A DNA stretch of 64,000 nt. It comes from Clostridia bacterium. GTDB taxonomy: Bacteria; Bacillota; Clostridia; Christensenellales; Aristaeellaceae. The position numbers and the translations under genes were made by a program. This document shows positions 17,303 to 26,471 of the stretch, piece after piece. The stretch lies in NCBI GenBank assembly GCA_017460395.1, contig JAFUBA010000203.1:1-64000 (forward strand), given 5' to 3'. Each line of letters opens with the position of its first letter. Positions within the stretch are counted from its first letter, which is position 1. The notes beneath the pieces are model-generated. The model made no database searches, was not told where the DNA came from, and was given only the letters and a program-made list of their open reading frames with translations.

Positions 17303-17337
17303 AAGACCCCGGAAAGCCAGAAGCTTTTCGGGGTCTT
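17303..17337. terminator. Bidirectional terminator between convergent genes
   Basis: AAGACCCCGGAAAGC (17303-17317) pairs with GCTTTTCGGGGTCTT (17323-17337) with one mismatch. It separates the ABC permease from the oxidoreductase gene on the other strand. Confidence 0.8.
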
Positions 17338-17345
17338 GTCGTCTC

Positions 17346-18419
17346 TTATACCCTGACCGCCTGCGCCTCCGCCTCAAGACACAGCTGTGCCGCCAGGAAG
17401 GCGTGCTCCTGTGTCATGGCGTTTTCTGTCCGGTTCAGACAGTCCAGAATCAGCGCACCAAAGAAGGGATAGCCGGTCACGCCGGTGGCATCGAGATGCT
17501 TTTCCCCCTTCCCGTTGACCAGGTACACGTGGTTGCCGCCCGTCTCCTGCCCCGCAAGGTCGATGTACTTGCGGATCTCAATGAAGCCCTCCGTGCCCAC
17601 GATGAAGGTTCTGCCGTCGCCCCAGGTTCTCAGCCCGTCCGGGGTAAACCAGTCGACCCGGAAATAGTTGGTGGTCCCGTTTTCGCCCGTGATGGCGCAG
17701 TCGCCGAAATCCTCCAGCTCAGGATACTGCGGATGCGCATAGTTCCCGATCCGGCTCAGCTGTACCTTTGCCGCCTTCTCCCCGGCATAGTACAGATACT
17801 GCTCAATCTGGTGGCTCCCGATGTCGCACAGGATGCCGCCATACCTCTCCTTCTCAAAAAACCATGCAGGACGCCCTGCGGCACCCAGGCGGTGGGGTCC
17901 AAAGCCTGTGACGCTGATCACCTTCCCGATCTCCCCGCTCTCCACCAGGTACCCTGCCAGCACGGCACCCTCCACGTGCAGTCGCTCTGAGTAGTAGACC
18001 ATGTACTTTTTTCCGGTCTCCTTCACCTTCTGCCTTGCCCGCTCCAGCTGCTCCATGGTCGTGAAGGGCGCTTTGTCGGTGAAATAGTCCTTGCCGGCGT
18101 CCATGACCCTGAGCCCAAAGGGCCCGCGCTCGGACGTGACGGCAGCCCCGGCCACCATATGGGCCCCCGGATCCCCCAGGACCTCCTCCTCCGACCTTGC
18201 GGCTTTTGCCTGCGGGTAGGTCTTCAGAAACCTTGCCACCTTCTCCTCGTCCGGATCATACACATACCGGAGCGTACCGCCGGCCTCCAGCAGCGCATTG
18301 GTCATCCCGTAGATGTGTCCGTGATCCAGGTGTGCTGCAGAAAAGACAAACTCGCCCTCCTTCACCACAGGCTTTGGCTTTCCCTTCGGTGCATAGTTCA
18401 TGCCGTCCATCTGGTTCAT
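17346..18419 (-). CDS. Gfo/Idh/MocA-family oxidoreductase
   Basis: A 357-residue NAD(P)-dependent sugar or cyclitol dehydrogenase-like protein. The nucleotide-binding turn is atypical: AAHLDHGHIYGM near residues 28-39 replaces the usual GxGxxG. The EKP motif is changed to TDKAPF near residue 117. The substrate domain keeps GGILCDIGSHQIEQYLY near residue 195, where the His is the usual catalytic base. These changes mark a subfamily, not decay. The start follows AGAGGAGG. It lies 41 bases downstream of a second, more orthodox family member, and both are transcribed divergently from an AraC regulator. Substrate is unknown. Confidence 0.88.
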   Translation of the reverse strand: MNQMDGMNYAPKGKPKPVVKEGEFVFSAAHLDHGHIYGMTNALLEAGGTLRYVYDPDEEKVARFLKTYPQAKAARSEEEVLGDPGAHMVAGAAVTSERGPFGLRVMDAGKDYFTDKAPFTTMEQLERARQKVKETGKKYMVYYSERLHVEGAVLAGYLVESGEIGKVISVTGFGPHRLGAAGRPAWFFEKERYGGILCDIGSHQIEQYLYYAGEKAAKVQLSRIGNYAHPQYPELEDFGDCAITGENGTTNYFRVDWFTPDGLRTWGDGRTFIVGTEGFIEIRKYIDLAGQETGGNHVYLVNGKGEKHLDATGVTGYPFFGALILDCLNRTENAMTQEHAFLAAQLCLEAEAQAVRV

Positions 18420-18460
18420 GTTCTGTTCCTCCTCTTGAGATATCAGGATATTTGGGGATA

Positions 18461-19633
18461 TCAGGACTTGTAGTCACTGCCCAGGGTGATGCTTCCCCCA
18501 AGCTCCATGACCGATGTGTTCTTCTCATAGAAATGCGGGGCGCCGCCCAGCATCCCGCCGCGGGTGTAGAAGGGGCTGTCCGGCAAAAGGGGCAGCCTGA
18601 CGGTTTTCCCCTCTGTCCCCGACAGATAGATGGCGCTGATCAGCTCGATCGTGTTGCGCCCGTCCTCCCCGCCGATGGCGGGCTGTCTGTCCTCCCGGAT
18701 CGCAGAAAGCACGTCCGCGATCTGCCCCGTGTGCCCCTCAAAGGGGAGCGGGGGCAGTGCGTCCACAAACGCCTGTATCTCCCTTTCCAGCGCTTCGTTC
18801 TTCTCCGGGAAACCATTGCTTTTGGAAAGCGATGCCGCGCAGCTGAAGGGCGCTGAGATCCTGGCCTTCTCGCACTGGAACACCAGCTTCTGCTCCTCCC
18901 CATGGTCCACCACCGAGGCCGTGAGCTGGCACAGGGACGAGGGATAGCGCAGGATGGACACGGAGAGGTCCTCCACCTCCGCATTGTCGTGCGATACGTT
19001 CGCCAGGACGCTGGTGACCTCCTCGGGCCGTCCCAGCATCCACAGCAGCATGTCGATGTGGTGCACCGCATGGTTCAGCGTGCACCCGCCGCCCTCCTTC
19101 TCCCAGGTACCCCGCCACCAAAGATCATAGTAGCAGTGGCCGCGCCACCACAGGGAATCCACCTGTGCATGCCGCACATTCCCTGCAAGGCCGCTGTCCA
19201 GCACCATTTTCAGGTCCCGGATGGGTTTTCTGAAGCGGTTCTGCGCGATGATGGACAGCTTCTTCCCGCTCTCATCCCTCGCCTTCAGCATGGCATCGCA
19301 CTCCTCAAGGGATGCTGCCATGGGCTTTTCGCAGATCACATGCTTCCCGTGCTGCATGGCCTCGATGGAGATGGATGCATGCACATAGGGCGGCGTGCAC
19401 ACGTCCACCAGGTCCACATCCTCCCCGAGTGCCTCATGGAAGTCCTCTGCCACACGGCAGTGCATGCCGAACTCCTCCATGAACCTCTGCGCCTTGCCTG
19501 GCACAATATCAACCAGCCAGGTCACCTCGCATTCCGCCATCAGGGTCTGATATGCCTCCATGTGGGCATGGGCGATATTGCCTGTCCCGACGATGGCCAC
19601 CCGGATCTTTCCGTCCTGTGTCGTCTTCTCCAC
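18461..19633 (-). CDS. Gfo/Idh/MocA-family oxidoreductase
   Basis: A 390-residue NAD(P)-dependent oxidoreductase with orthodox motifs: GTGNIAHAHM at residues 16-25 binds the cofactor, CEKPMA near 103 is the EKP motif, and GGGCTLNHAVHHIDMLLWM near 185 carries the catalytic His. The family interconverts alcohol and ketone groups of sugars and inositols. The start is GTG at 19633, preceded by AGGAGG at about 8 bases; the nearby ATG at 19638 is out of frame. With the next gene and the divergent AraC regulator it forms a small sugar-modification module. Confidence 0.92.
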   Translation of the reverse strand: MEKTTQDGKIRVAIVGTGNIAHAHMEAYQTLMAECEVTWLVDIVPGKAQRFMEEFGMHCRVAEDFHEALGEDVDLVDVCTPPYVHASISIEAMQHGKHVICEKPMAASLEECDAMLKARDESGKKLSIIAQNRFRKPIRDLKMVLDSGLAGNVRHAQVDSLWWRGHCYYDLWWRGTWEKEGGGCTLNHAVHHIDMLLWMLGRPEEVTSVLANVSHDNAEVEDLSVSILRYPSSLCQLTASVVDHGEEQKLVFQCEKARISAPFSCAASLSKSNGFPEKNEALEREIQAFVDALPPLPFEGHTGQIADVLSAIREDRQPAIGGEDGRNTIELISAIYLSGTEGKTVRLPLLPDSPFYTRGGMLGGAPHFYEKNTSVMELGGSITLGSDYKS

Positions 19634-19673
19634 TGCATTTTCCTCCTGCTCTCATTTTTGTTCTCATTTTCCA

Positions 19674-19703
19674 TTGTCCTGATTGTGCTGCTGGTAGTAT
19701 ACT
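19674..19703 (+). promoter_or_regulatory. Candidate promoter for the AraC-type regulator
   Basis: TTGTCC at 19674-19679, an 18-base spacer and TATACT at 19698-19703, about 100 bases before the regulator start. The rest of this 176-base divergent region is AT-rich and should hold the minus-strand promoter, which I cannot place. Confidence 0.4.
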
Positions 19704-19809
19704 TGGATCAAGATTTGCATGGTATTGGAAAATTTGCCAAAAAGTTTTCAGTTTTTGACCTTTTGATCACCTGCAGTATGCAGCGCAGCGAAATCAGGGA
19801 GAACCAGAC

Positions 19810-20640
19810 ATGACACCGGACTTTTCAGACGCCTCCTCGCCCTATGCACTCCACCACATCCGCAGCTGCACGCCCATGGAGGAGGTCTTTCACAGCCATC
19901 CATTCTTCGAATTCTACTTTTTCCTGGAGGGCTCGACCCGGCTCATCGTGGAGGACGTGGACCTGCATCCGAGGCGCGGCGACGGATTTCTCTTTCCCCC
20001 GGGCACGATGCACAGGAACATGCTCCTCGCTCCCGAAAAGCCCTACGAGCGCTTCTACTTCTACGTGACCCCGTCCTTCCTTCAGGAGATCAGCACGCAG
20101 GAGTGGAACCTGGAGGATGCAGCCCTGTCGCTGGCCGGGAAGGCAAGGTATCACGTGCACCTGATGGAGGCAGATCTTCAGGACCTTCGGGATGCCTGCG
20201 ACGATCTCATCTCTACCCCTGGCGCTGCACCGCCCGACCGCCTGATCCGCAGGGGAAAGATGATCATCCTCCTCTCCCGAACCCTCCAGGCGATGAGCCC
20301 GTCCTCCCCCCTGCCACCATCCGGGCACCGCTCCGCAAGGCTCATCCGCTATCTCCATGCCCATCTGCGGGAGGACATCACCCTTACGGACCTCGAGGAA
20401 GTGTTTCACGTGAACCAGTTCACGCTCCTTCGGGATTTCAAGGCCTATACCGGCATCTCCATCCACCGCTACCTCACCGAGTGCCGTGTCCAGGAGGCCA
20501 GGCGCTGTCTGCTCTCGGGGCTCAGTCCCGCGGAGGCTGCCGCAGACTGCGGATTTTCCGACTACACCACCTTCTACCGCGCCTTCCGCGCGCTGGAGGG
20601 CTGCTCTCCGAGGGCGTTTATGCTCAGATACAGACAGTGA
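19810..20640 (+). CDS. AraC-family transcriptional regulator
   Basis: A 276-residue regulator. An N-terminal cupin (residues 1-100; FHSHPFFEFYFFLEGS and PPGTMHRNML) is the sugar-sensing part, and a C-terminal double helix-turn-helix occupies residues 175-275. The last helices, AAADCGFSDYTTFYRAFRAL and GCSPRAF, match the AraC signature. It is divergent from two Gfo/Idh/MocA oxidoreductases and probably activates them. The start follows GGGAGAA. A terminator follows at 20710. Confidence 0.93.
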   Translation: MTPDFSDASSPYALHHIRSCTPMEEVFHSHPFFEFYFFLEGSTRLIVEDVDLHPRRGDGFLFPPGTMHRNMLLAPEKPYERFYFYVTPSFLQEISTQEWNLEDAALSLAGKARYHVHLMEADLQDLRDACDDLISTPGAAPPDRLIRRGKMIILLSRTLQAMSPSSPLPPSGHRSARLIRYLHAHLREDITLTDLEEVFHVNQFTLLRDFKAYTGISIHRYLTECRVQEARRCLLSGLSPAEAAADCGFSDYTTFYRAFRALEGCSPRAFMLRYRQ

Positions 20641-20709
20641 GTCCGGAGAAAGCCTGCGGCACGTTTTGACCTCATCTTGCAAAGCGGGCTTCATGATGGC
20701 ATACTGTCT

Positions 20710-20734
20710 CTGGCCTTTTGGGCCAGCAGTTTTT
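20710..20734 (+). terminator. Rho-independent terminator after the AraC gene
   Basis: CTGGCC (20710-20715), loop TTTTG, GGCCAG (20721-20726), then CAG and TTTTT. Confidence 0.7.
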
Positions 20735-20829
20735 ATCCCACACAGCATGCCCTGCCAGATTTCATGCCGGCAGAGCGGAAGGAGTGAAAAAAGGTGCATC
20801 TCGCCATTGTCCTGGCTCCATGCAGAGTC

Positions 20830-20863
20830 TGAGGAATCTGTATGGAGGAATATGCATTCCTCA
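20830..20863 (+). other. Hairpin in the MFS gene leader
   Basis: TGAGGAAT (20830-20837) and ATTCCTCA (20856-20863) are exact inverted repeats with an 18-base loop that itself contains GGAGG. They lie about 50 bases before the transporter start. The element could be a regulatory leader structure; no known riboswitch class was recognised. Confidence 0.35.
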
Positions 20864-20915
20864 GGCTTTGCTCGTTCATCAATAGGTCGAGAAAGATTGA
20901 GAAGGAGCAAAGACA

Positions 20916-22193
20916 ATGAAGAAAAGAACTCATCCTCTCCGGGATTTCTATGTCCTTTGGAGCACACAGAGCCTGTCCCAGTTGGGCAGCTCCATGACCG
21001 GCTTTGCGCTGACGCTGTGGCTGTACGAGAAGACAGGATCTGCGCTCAGCACAGCAGCCCTGACGATCTGTACCTATGCCCCCTATGTGTTCATGAGCAT
21101 TTTTGCCGGGGCCATCATTGACCGCCTCGACAAAAAGAAAATCATGCTGAACTGCGATGCCCTGGCGGCCCTGACCACGCTGCTGGTGCTGATCCTGTAT
21201 CGGACGGACAGGCTTGCGGTATGGCATCTCTATGCGATCAACGCTTTTTCCGGACTGATGAATACTGTCCAGCAGCCCGCGTCCGAGGTCACATACACGC
21301 TGATCATTCCCAAAGAGTATTACCAGAAAACGAGCGGCCTGCAGTCTCTGTCCCGCTCTCTGGTTTCGATCGGCAACCCGATGCTCGCCTCCGCGCTCTA
21401 TGGGCTGGCAGGCCTTACTGCAGTCATCGCAGTCGATCTTCTCACCTTCGGCATCGCCTTCCTTTCCCTGATGCTGTTCATTGATCTTCCGCAGATCCCC
21501 TCGAGCGATGCATCTGAAGAAAGTTTCATTCAGCAGGTGAAGGAAGGTCTTGGGTTTTTGCGCGGGACTCCCCTGGTTTTGCACGTCATCCTCTTTATGG
21601 CCGGCGTCAATCTGGTCGCCTCTGCGTTTGATGCGGTGCTCCCTGCGCTGGTCATTCCAAGAAGCGGAAACAGCACACTGGGCATTGTCACATCCTGCTC
21701 CGGCATTGCCATGGCGCTCGGCAGCCTGATCGTGTCCGTCATGCCAAAGCCACGGGACAGAGTGAGAATGATCTATTGGACGATGCTGCTGTCCCTCGGC
21801 ATTGAAAACTTCCTTCTGGCCTTTTCCAGAAATCCTGTCATCTGGTGCACTGGTCAGGTGATCGGATGGCTGCTTGTCCCGGTGATGAGTGCGAATGAGA
21901 ATGTCATCATGCGTTCTTCCGTGCCGATCCACCTTCAGGGGAGAGTGTATGCATGCCGAAACACGCTGCAGTTTTTCACGATCCCGCTTGGCCTTGCCCT
22001 GGGCGGTTTCTTTGTGGATCATATCTGCGAGCCGCTGATGGAGAAATACCAGACAGCAGAGTGGCTGACCCTGCTCTTTGGCAGCGGAAAAGGTTCCGGC
22101 GCCGCACTGATGATGTTTATCCTTGGCGTAGCCGGAATCCTGCTGTGCCTTGTTTCCGGTCAAAAGCTCAAACGGTATCATTACACTGAGTGA
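20916..22193 (+). CDS. MFS transporter (MFS_3 / MefA-EntS type exporter)
   Basis: A 425-residue major facilitator protein with twelve hydrophobic segments. The N-terminal RDFYVLWSTQSLSQLGSSMTG and the loop GAIIDRLDKKKIM between helices 2 and 3 (the GxxxDRxxRK-type motif) are characteristic of the MFS_3 group. That group contains macrolide efflux and siderophore export proteins. The export direction follows from the family; the substrate is unknown. The start is ATG at 20916 after GAAGGAG. It is monocistronic, closed by a strong terminator. Confidence 0.9.
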   Translation: MKKRTHPLRDFYVLWSTQSLSQLGSSMTGFALTLWLYEKTGSALSTAALTICTYAPYVFMSIFAGAIIDRLDKKKIMLNCDALAALTTLLVLILYRTDRLAVWHLYAINAFSGLMNTVQQPASEVTYTLIIPKEYYQKTSGLQSLSRSLVSIGNPMLASALYGLAGLTAVIAVDLLTFGIAFLSLMLFIDLPQIPSSDASEESFIQQVKEGLGFLRGTPLVLHVILFMAGVNLVASAFDAVLPALVIPRSGNSTLGIVTSCSGIAMALGSLIVSVMPKPRDRVRMIYWTMLLSLGIENFLLAFSRNPVIWCTGQVIGWLLVPVMSANENVIMRSSVPIHLQGRVYACRNTLQFFTIPLGLALGGFFVDHICEPLMEKYQTAEWLTLLFGSGKGSGAALMMFILGVAGILLCLVSGQKLKRYHYTE

Positions 22194-22209
22194 TAAGATA
22201 AATGATATG

Positions 22210-22237
22210 GCGCCGCCTGAACGGGCGGCGCTTTTTT
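22210..22237 (+). terminator. Rho-independent terminator after the MFS gene
   Basis: GCGCCGCC (22210-22217), loop TGAACG, GGCGGCGC (22224-22231), then TTTTTT. Confidence 0.93.
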
Positions 22238-22288
22238 ATGCCCGTTTGGATGTGAAACCGCATGGGCTGCGGCCGGCGAACGTCGGTT

Positions 22289-22316
22289 TTGCCTTTCCCT
22301 GCCCTCGTGCTATACT
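22289..22316 (+). promoter_or_regulatory. Candidate promoter of the second GH2 gene
   Basis: TTGCCT at 22289-22294, a 16-base spacer and TATACT at 22311-22316, about 70 bases upstream of the start. Confidence 0.55.
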
Positions 22317-22388
22317 CGCACCAGTAGCTTTCCTTCGGATTTTCATTCCTGCAGGTCATCCAACTCATGCTGATGCGAGGTGTCATTC

Positions 22389-24767
22389 ATGTCTTCTCCC
22401 CGCCATGTTCAATTCTTTGGATTTGACTGGTCCTTTGCACTGACAGACAGCCCGGACTTCCCGTCCCCCACCGCCCCCTGGCGATCGGTGCAGCTGCCCC
22501 ACGACTGGTCGTGCGACTATCCCCTCGAGGAATCCGCGCCCTCCTGCGGCTCCGGCGGCTATGCCCGCTGCGGCATCGGCTGGTATCAGAAGCACTTTCA
22601 TGCCGCCCCGGCCCCCGGCAGGCGCGTATACCTGCTCTTTGAGGGCGTATACATGCACTGCGATGTCTACGTAAACGGCCAGAGAATCGGCGGCCATGCC
22701 TACGGCTACACCTCCTTCACTCTGGAGTGCACGAAGGCCCTGAGGACCGGTGACAACGAGCTCCTGATCCGCGTGGACAACAGCCACCAGCCCGGATCGC
22801 GCTGGTACTCCGGCAGCGGCATCACCAGGGACGTCTATCTGGTGGAAACATCGGACACCCATGTGGACTTCTCCGGTATCTGCGTCCGCGCACGCGTGCA
22901 GGGGCCCATGGCCGAGGTGACGCTCGATACGGACCTGTGCCTGAAAGATGCTGGTCCCGCACTGACGCTCAAAACCAGGATCATCTCCCCTGCCGGGGAC
23001 TGTGTGGCCGAAATCACCTCCCCTGTCACAGGCAGCACTGTCCACCAGAGGACAACCCTGGATTCGTTTGACGTCTGGTCCCTGGAAAATCCGGCGCTCT
23101 ATACCGCATCTGTCGATCTGATGCGCGGGGAGACCGTGCTCGATACGGATGATACCCGCTTTGGTATCCGGAATATCGCCTTTACACCGCAGGACGGCTT
23201 TCTTCTCAACGATCAGAAGGTCATTCTGCAGGGCGTCTGTCTCCACCATGACGGCGGCTGTCTTGGCGCCGCTGTCCCTCGGGAGGTGTGGAAGCGGCGG
23301 CTGTCGCGCCTTCAGGACATGGGCTGCAATGCCCTGCGCTGTGCCCACAATCCCCCTGACCCCGCCCTCCTTGATCTGGCGGATGAGATGGGCTTTCTCG
23401 TCATGGATGAGGCCTTCGATGAGTGGCAGGCCATGAAGTCCAAGGAGGTCGGTGCCAACACGCATCAGAGCCGTGGCTATTCCGAGTGGTTTGACAGCTG
23501 CTGGCGTGAGGATATCACCTCCATGATCCGCCGGGACCGCAACCACCCGAGCATTATCATGTGGTCCATCGGCAATGAGATCTTCGAACAGGTGTCGTCA
23601 GACGGACACCTGGTGGCCAGGGCACTGGCCGGTCTCTGCCATGCCCTCGACCCCACGCGCCCTGTCACCGCCGCCTGCGATCAGGAAAAGGCTGAGCCTC
23701 AGGCCACAAGGGATGCATTCCTTAAGGAGCTTGACATCGTGGGCGTCAACTATCCGGACCGCTGGCGGGAGCGCACCGAGACCATGCTGCTGGAGGAAAA
23801 GCTCGAGCACCCGGAGCGGCTGTACCTTGGGACCGAGGATGTGGCCGTGAATGGACCCCGGGGCGATGTGAGGCTCAAAACAGAGGAGAGCATCTGGGGA
23901 CCTACGTCCTACTATGCCCACATGCTCAAGGCGGAAAAGCTGTGGAAGTTCATGCGCACAAGCCGCTTCATGATCGGGGACTTCATGTGGACCGGCATCG
24001 ACTACCTCGGGGAGTGTTTCTGGCCAAACCGTGCCTCCTCCGCGGGTGCCCTGGATCTGTGCGCCTATCCCAAGGACGGCTTCTATTTCTACCAGTCCCA
24101 GTGGCGGAAGGACATGCCCGTCCTCTACCTTCATCCGCACAGAAACCTGCCCCTTGAAAAGGGCGACATCTATCCGCAGATCGTCTACACCAACTGCTTC
24201 TCGGTAGAGCTCCTGGTCGGGAATCGCAGCTGGGGCGTAAAGGCCTATGAGTTTCCCTTCCAGGGCATGACGCAGCGGTGGGGACACTTTGACCGCCCGC
24301 TGAGCCCCGTCACGACCGGTGACCTGCACCTTTCCTGGGACATTCCCTTTGGCGATGAAGAAGTGACTGCCATCGGGCGGGACCAGGAGGGCCATGAGAT
24401 CATCCGGAGGACGCTTCGCCGCACAGGCCCTGCAGACCACCTGCAGGTGACGCCGGACCTTCCCTGCATTCCCCGGGATGGCAGATCGATAGCGCAGCTG
24501 GAGATCGCACTCATGGACAGAAGCGATCAGGTCGTGCCGGACGATGACCGCGAGTTTGAAATCTCGGTGAAGGGCGGCGAGCTTTTGGGTGTAGAAAACG
24601 GGCGTGTGGACGACCTGACCCCCGCCCGCGCCCCGGTCCATGCGACCTTCTGCGGCCTTGCACTGGCCATCGTGAGAAGCAGGCGGGAGGACGGGCCCAT
24701 CCGCGTGACCCTTCGCGCAAAGGGACTTCCCGAGGTCACGGCGGTGGTGCAGTGCATCACAGTGTGA
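22389..24767 (+). CDS. GH2 beta-galactosidase/beta-glucuronidase-like enzyme
   Basis: A 792-residue glycoside hydrolase family 2 enzyme. A jelly-roll sugar-binding domain (residues 1-165; LPHDWSCDYP, FEGVYMHCDVYVNG, GSRWYSGSGITRDVYL) is followed by an immunoglobulin-like domain, a TIM barrel from about 270 and C-terminal beta domains like those of the DUF4982 group. The acid/base is Glu397 in MWSIGNEIF. The nucleophile is probably Glu483 in LYLGTEDVAV, 86 residues later. GDFMWTGIDYLGE near 530 is the usual conserved loop. No signal peptide, so it is intracellular. ATG at 22389 follows GAGGTG; a GTG at 22380 overlaps that site. It likely removes non-reducing beta-linked galactose or a related sugar. 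Confidence 0.92.
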   Translation: MSSPRHVQFFGFDWSFALTDSPDFPSPTAPWRSVQLPHDWSCDYPLEESAPSCGSGGYARCGIGWYQKHFHAAPAPGRRVYLLFEGVYMHCDVYVNGQRIGGHAYGYTSFTLECTKALRTGDNELLIRVDNSHQPGSRWYSGSGITRDVYLVETSDTHVDFSGICVRARVQGPMAEVTLDTDLCLKDAGPALTLKTRIISPAGDCVAEITSPVTGSTVHQRTTLDSFDVWSLENPALYTASVDLMRGETVLDTDDTRFGIRNIAFTPQDGFLLNDQKVILQGVCLHHDGGCLGAAVPREVWKRRLSRLQDMGCNALRCAHNPPDPALLDLADEMGFLVMDEAFDEWQAMKSKEVGANTHQSRGYSEWFDSCWREDITSMIRRDRNHPSIIMWSIGNEIFEQVSSDGHLVARALAGLCHALDPTRPVTAACDQEKAEPQATRDAFLKELDIVGVNYPDRWRERTETMLLEEKLEHPERLYLGTEDVAVNGPRGDVRLKTEESIWGPTSYYAHMLKAEKLWKFMRTSRFMIGDFMWTGIDYLGECFWPNRASSAGALDLCAYPKDGFYFYQSQWRKDMPVLYLHPHRNLPLEKGDIYPQIVYTNCFSVELLVGNRSWGVKAYEFPFQGMTQRWGHFDRPLSPVTTGDLHLSWDIPFGDEEVTAIGRDQEGHEIIRRTLRRTGPADHLQVTPDLPCIPRDGRSIAQLEIALMDRSDQVVPDDDREFEISVKGGELLGVENGRVDDLTPARAPVHATFCGLALAIVRSRREDGPIRVTLRAKGLPEVTAVVQCITV

Positions 24768-24821
24768 CGGGACGGTTTTGTTCTTTGTCGGTATCTGCGG
24801 CCGCTCCCCGCCCATGCTGCG

Positions 24822-24850
24822 TTGCATTTCACTTTTTCCTGTGCTATTCT
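24822..24850 (+). promoter_or_regulatory. Promoter of the CoA-transferase gene
   Basis: TTGCAT at 24822-24827, a 17-base spacer and TATTCT at 24845-24850, 57 bases before the start. Confidence 0.6.
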
Positions 24851-24906
24851 TCGGCGTACTGCCCCGGCAAACGGCCGGGCGATACGTACATGAAAGGCGG
24901 AAAGCC

Positions 24907-26430
24907 ATGTTTCGCATCATGACAGCCGAGGAGGCCATCAGCCTCATCCGCGACGGGGACTGCATCTGTGTCAATTCCTTCGTCGGCATCGAAAACCCGG
25001 TGGCGCTCCACGAGGCCCTCTATGCGCGGTACCAGAAGACCCACTCACCCAAGCATCTCACCGTCGTCTCCTCCGCAGGTTTCGGCACCTGGGACGAGAA
25101 CGGCAATGCAGAGGGGTATATCCGCGACGGCGCGGTGGACCGCCTGATCTGCGGCCACTTCGGCGCCATGCCCTCCACCAAGAAGATCATTCTGGAAAAC
25201 CGGTTTGAAGCTTACAACCTGCCTCTGGGCTGCATCTCGCATGCCATCCGCGCCCAGGCCGGCGGCATCCCCGGCGCCCTGTCCAAGGTCGGACTGGACA
25301 TCTTCGTGGACCCGCGGCGCGAGGGACCCGGCATCAACCAGATCTCCACGGATTCCTCCTTCGTCAAGGTGGTGGAGGTGGACGGGCAGGAGTTTCTGTA
25401 CTATAAGCTCCCCAAGATCACCGTGGCGCTCATCAAGGGAACCGCGGCCGACCGGAGGGGTAACATCTCCTTCGACGACATGTACATGTCCGGGGACGCC
25501 CTCTCCATCTGCCAGGCGGCCAAGAGCCACAACGGCATCGTCATCGTGCAGGTGGACAAGCTGGTGGACCAGCCATCCCGCCCGAGAAACGCCATCATCC
25601 CCGGCTGCATGGTGGACGCCATCGTGGTGCAGGAACCCTCCCGTGAGGATGACGCGCTCAAAGCGCTGACGGGCTCGTTTGAGATCCGGTATGAGGACTG
25701 GAACACCTGGACAGAAAAACTGGAAAACCTGACCTCCGCCCACCGCCGGGAGAGCATCGCCAGCCAGATCATCGGGGAGCGTGCCTCCAGGGAGCTGCAC
25801 AAGGAAGACATCGTGAACATCGGCATCGGCATTCCGGAAACCATCTCCGGGTTTGCAAGAAAGACAGGCATGCTGGATCACATCACCCTCACCGTAGAAT
25901 CCGGCCACATCGGCGGTTTCCCCGCCTCCGGCAAGTACTTCGGCGCCATGATCGGCTCTGCGTCTGTCTATGACATGGCCAACCAGTTCGACATGTACAA
26001 TCACGGTGGCCTGGACATCTGCTTCATGGGTGCCCTGGAGGTGGACAGGCACGGGAACGTCAATGCCCACAGAGGACCCGGTGCCTATGCCGGGATCGGC
26101 GGTTTTGCCAACATCACCGCCAGAACCCCCACCGTCGTCTTCTGCATGACCTTCAACACCAAGGGGCTGGCTGTGGAACAGGATGCAGAAGGAAATGTGA
26201 ACATCCTGCAAAACGGTGTCATCCCCAAGTTTGTCGAGGAGGTGCGCAGCATCTCCTTCTCCGGGCGAAAGGCCATACAGAACGGACAGAAGGTACTCTA
26301 TGTCACGGAGCGCTGTGTCCTGATCCTCACCGCCCGCGGCCTCAAGCTCCTGGAAGTCTATCCCGGGGTCGATGTGCAGCGGGACATCCTGGATCTACTG
26401 CCCTTTGACATTGAGGTAGGGCAGATATAA
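24907..26430 (+). CDS. Acyl-CoA:acetate/propionate CoA-transferase (YdiF/Pct type)
   Basis: A 507-residue family I CoA-transferase with the alpha and beta halves fused. It moves CoA between acyl-CoA and short-chain acids through a covalent glutamyl-CoA intermediate. The catalytic Glu331 lies in TLTVESGHIGGFP, and the oxyanion segment GIGIPETISGF precedes it near residues 304-314. The N-terminal half has the GxGxxxxD-like DGDCICVNSFVGIENP segment. Role: probably propionate, butyrate or lactate metabolism in a fermenter. The start at 24907 follows GAAAGGCGG; the in-frame extension back to 24778 crosses the promoter. It stands alone, closed by a perfect hairpin. Confidence 0.94.
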   Translation: MFRIMTAEEAISLIRDGDCICVNSFVGIENPVALHEALYARYQKTHSPKHLTVVSSAGFGTWDENGNAEGYIRDGAVDRLICGHFGAMPSTKKIILENRFEAYNLPLGCISHAIRAQAGGIPGALSKVGLDIFVDPRREGPGINQISTDSSFVKVVEVDGQEFLYYKLPKITVALIKGTAADRRGNISFDDMYMSGDALSICQAAKSHNGIVIVQVDKLVDQPSRPRNAIIPGCMVDAIVVQEPSREDDALKALTGSFEIRYEDWNTWTEKLENLTSAHRRESIASQIIGERASRELHKEDIVNIGIGIPETISGFARKTGMLDHITLTVESGHIGGFPASGKYFGAMIGSASVYDMANQFDMYNHGGLDICFMGALEVDRHGNVNAHRGPGAYAGIGGFANITARTPTVVFCMTFNTKGLAVEQDAEGNVNILQNGVIPKFVEEVRSISFSGRKAIQNGQKVLYVTERCVLILTARGLKLLEVYPGVDVQRDILDLLPFDIEVGQI

Positions 26431-26441
26431 CCCGAAATAAG

Positions 26442-26469
26442 AAAAAGAAGGCCGCACGGCCTTCTTTTT
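26442..26469. terminator. Perfect bidirectional terminator
   Basis: AAAAAGAAGGCCG (26442-26454), CA, CGGCCTTCTTTTT (26457-26469): a 13-base perfect stem with A and T tracts. It lies between the convergent CoA-transferase and ABC exporter genes and ends two bases before the ABC stop codon. Confidence 0.95.
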
Positions 26470-26471
26470 GC

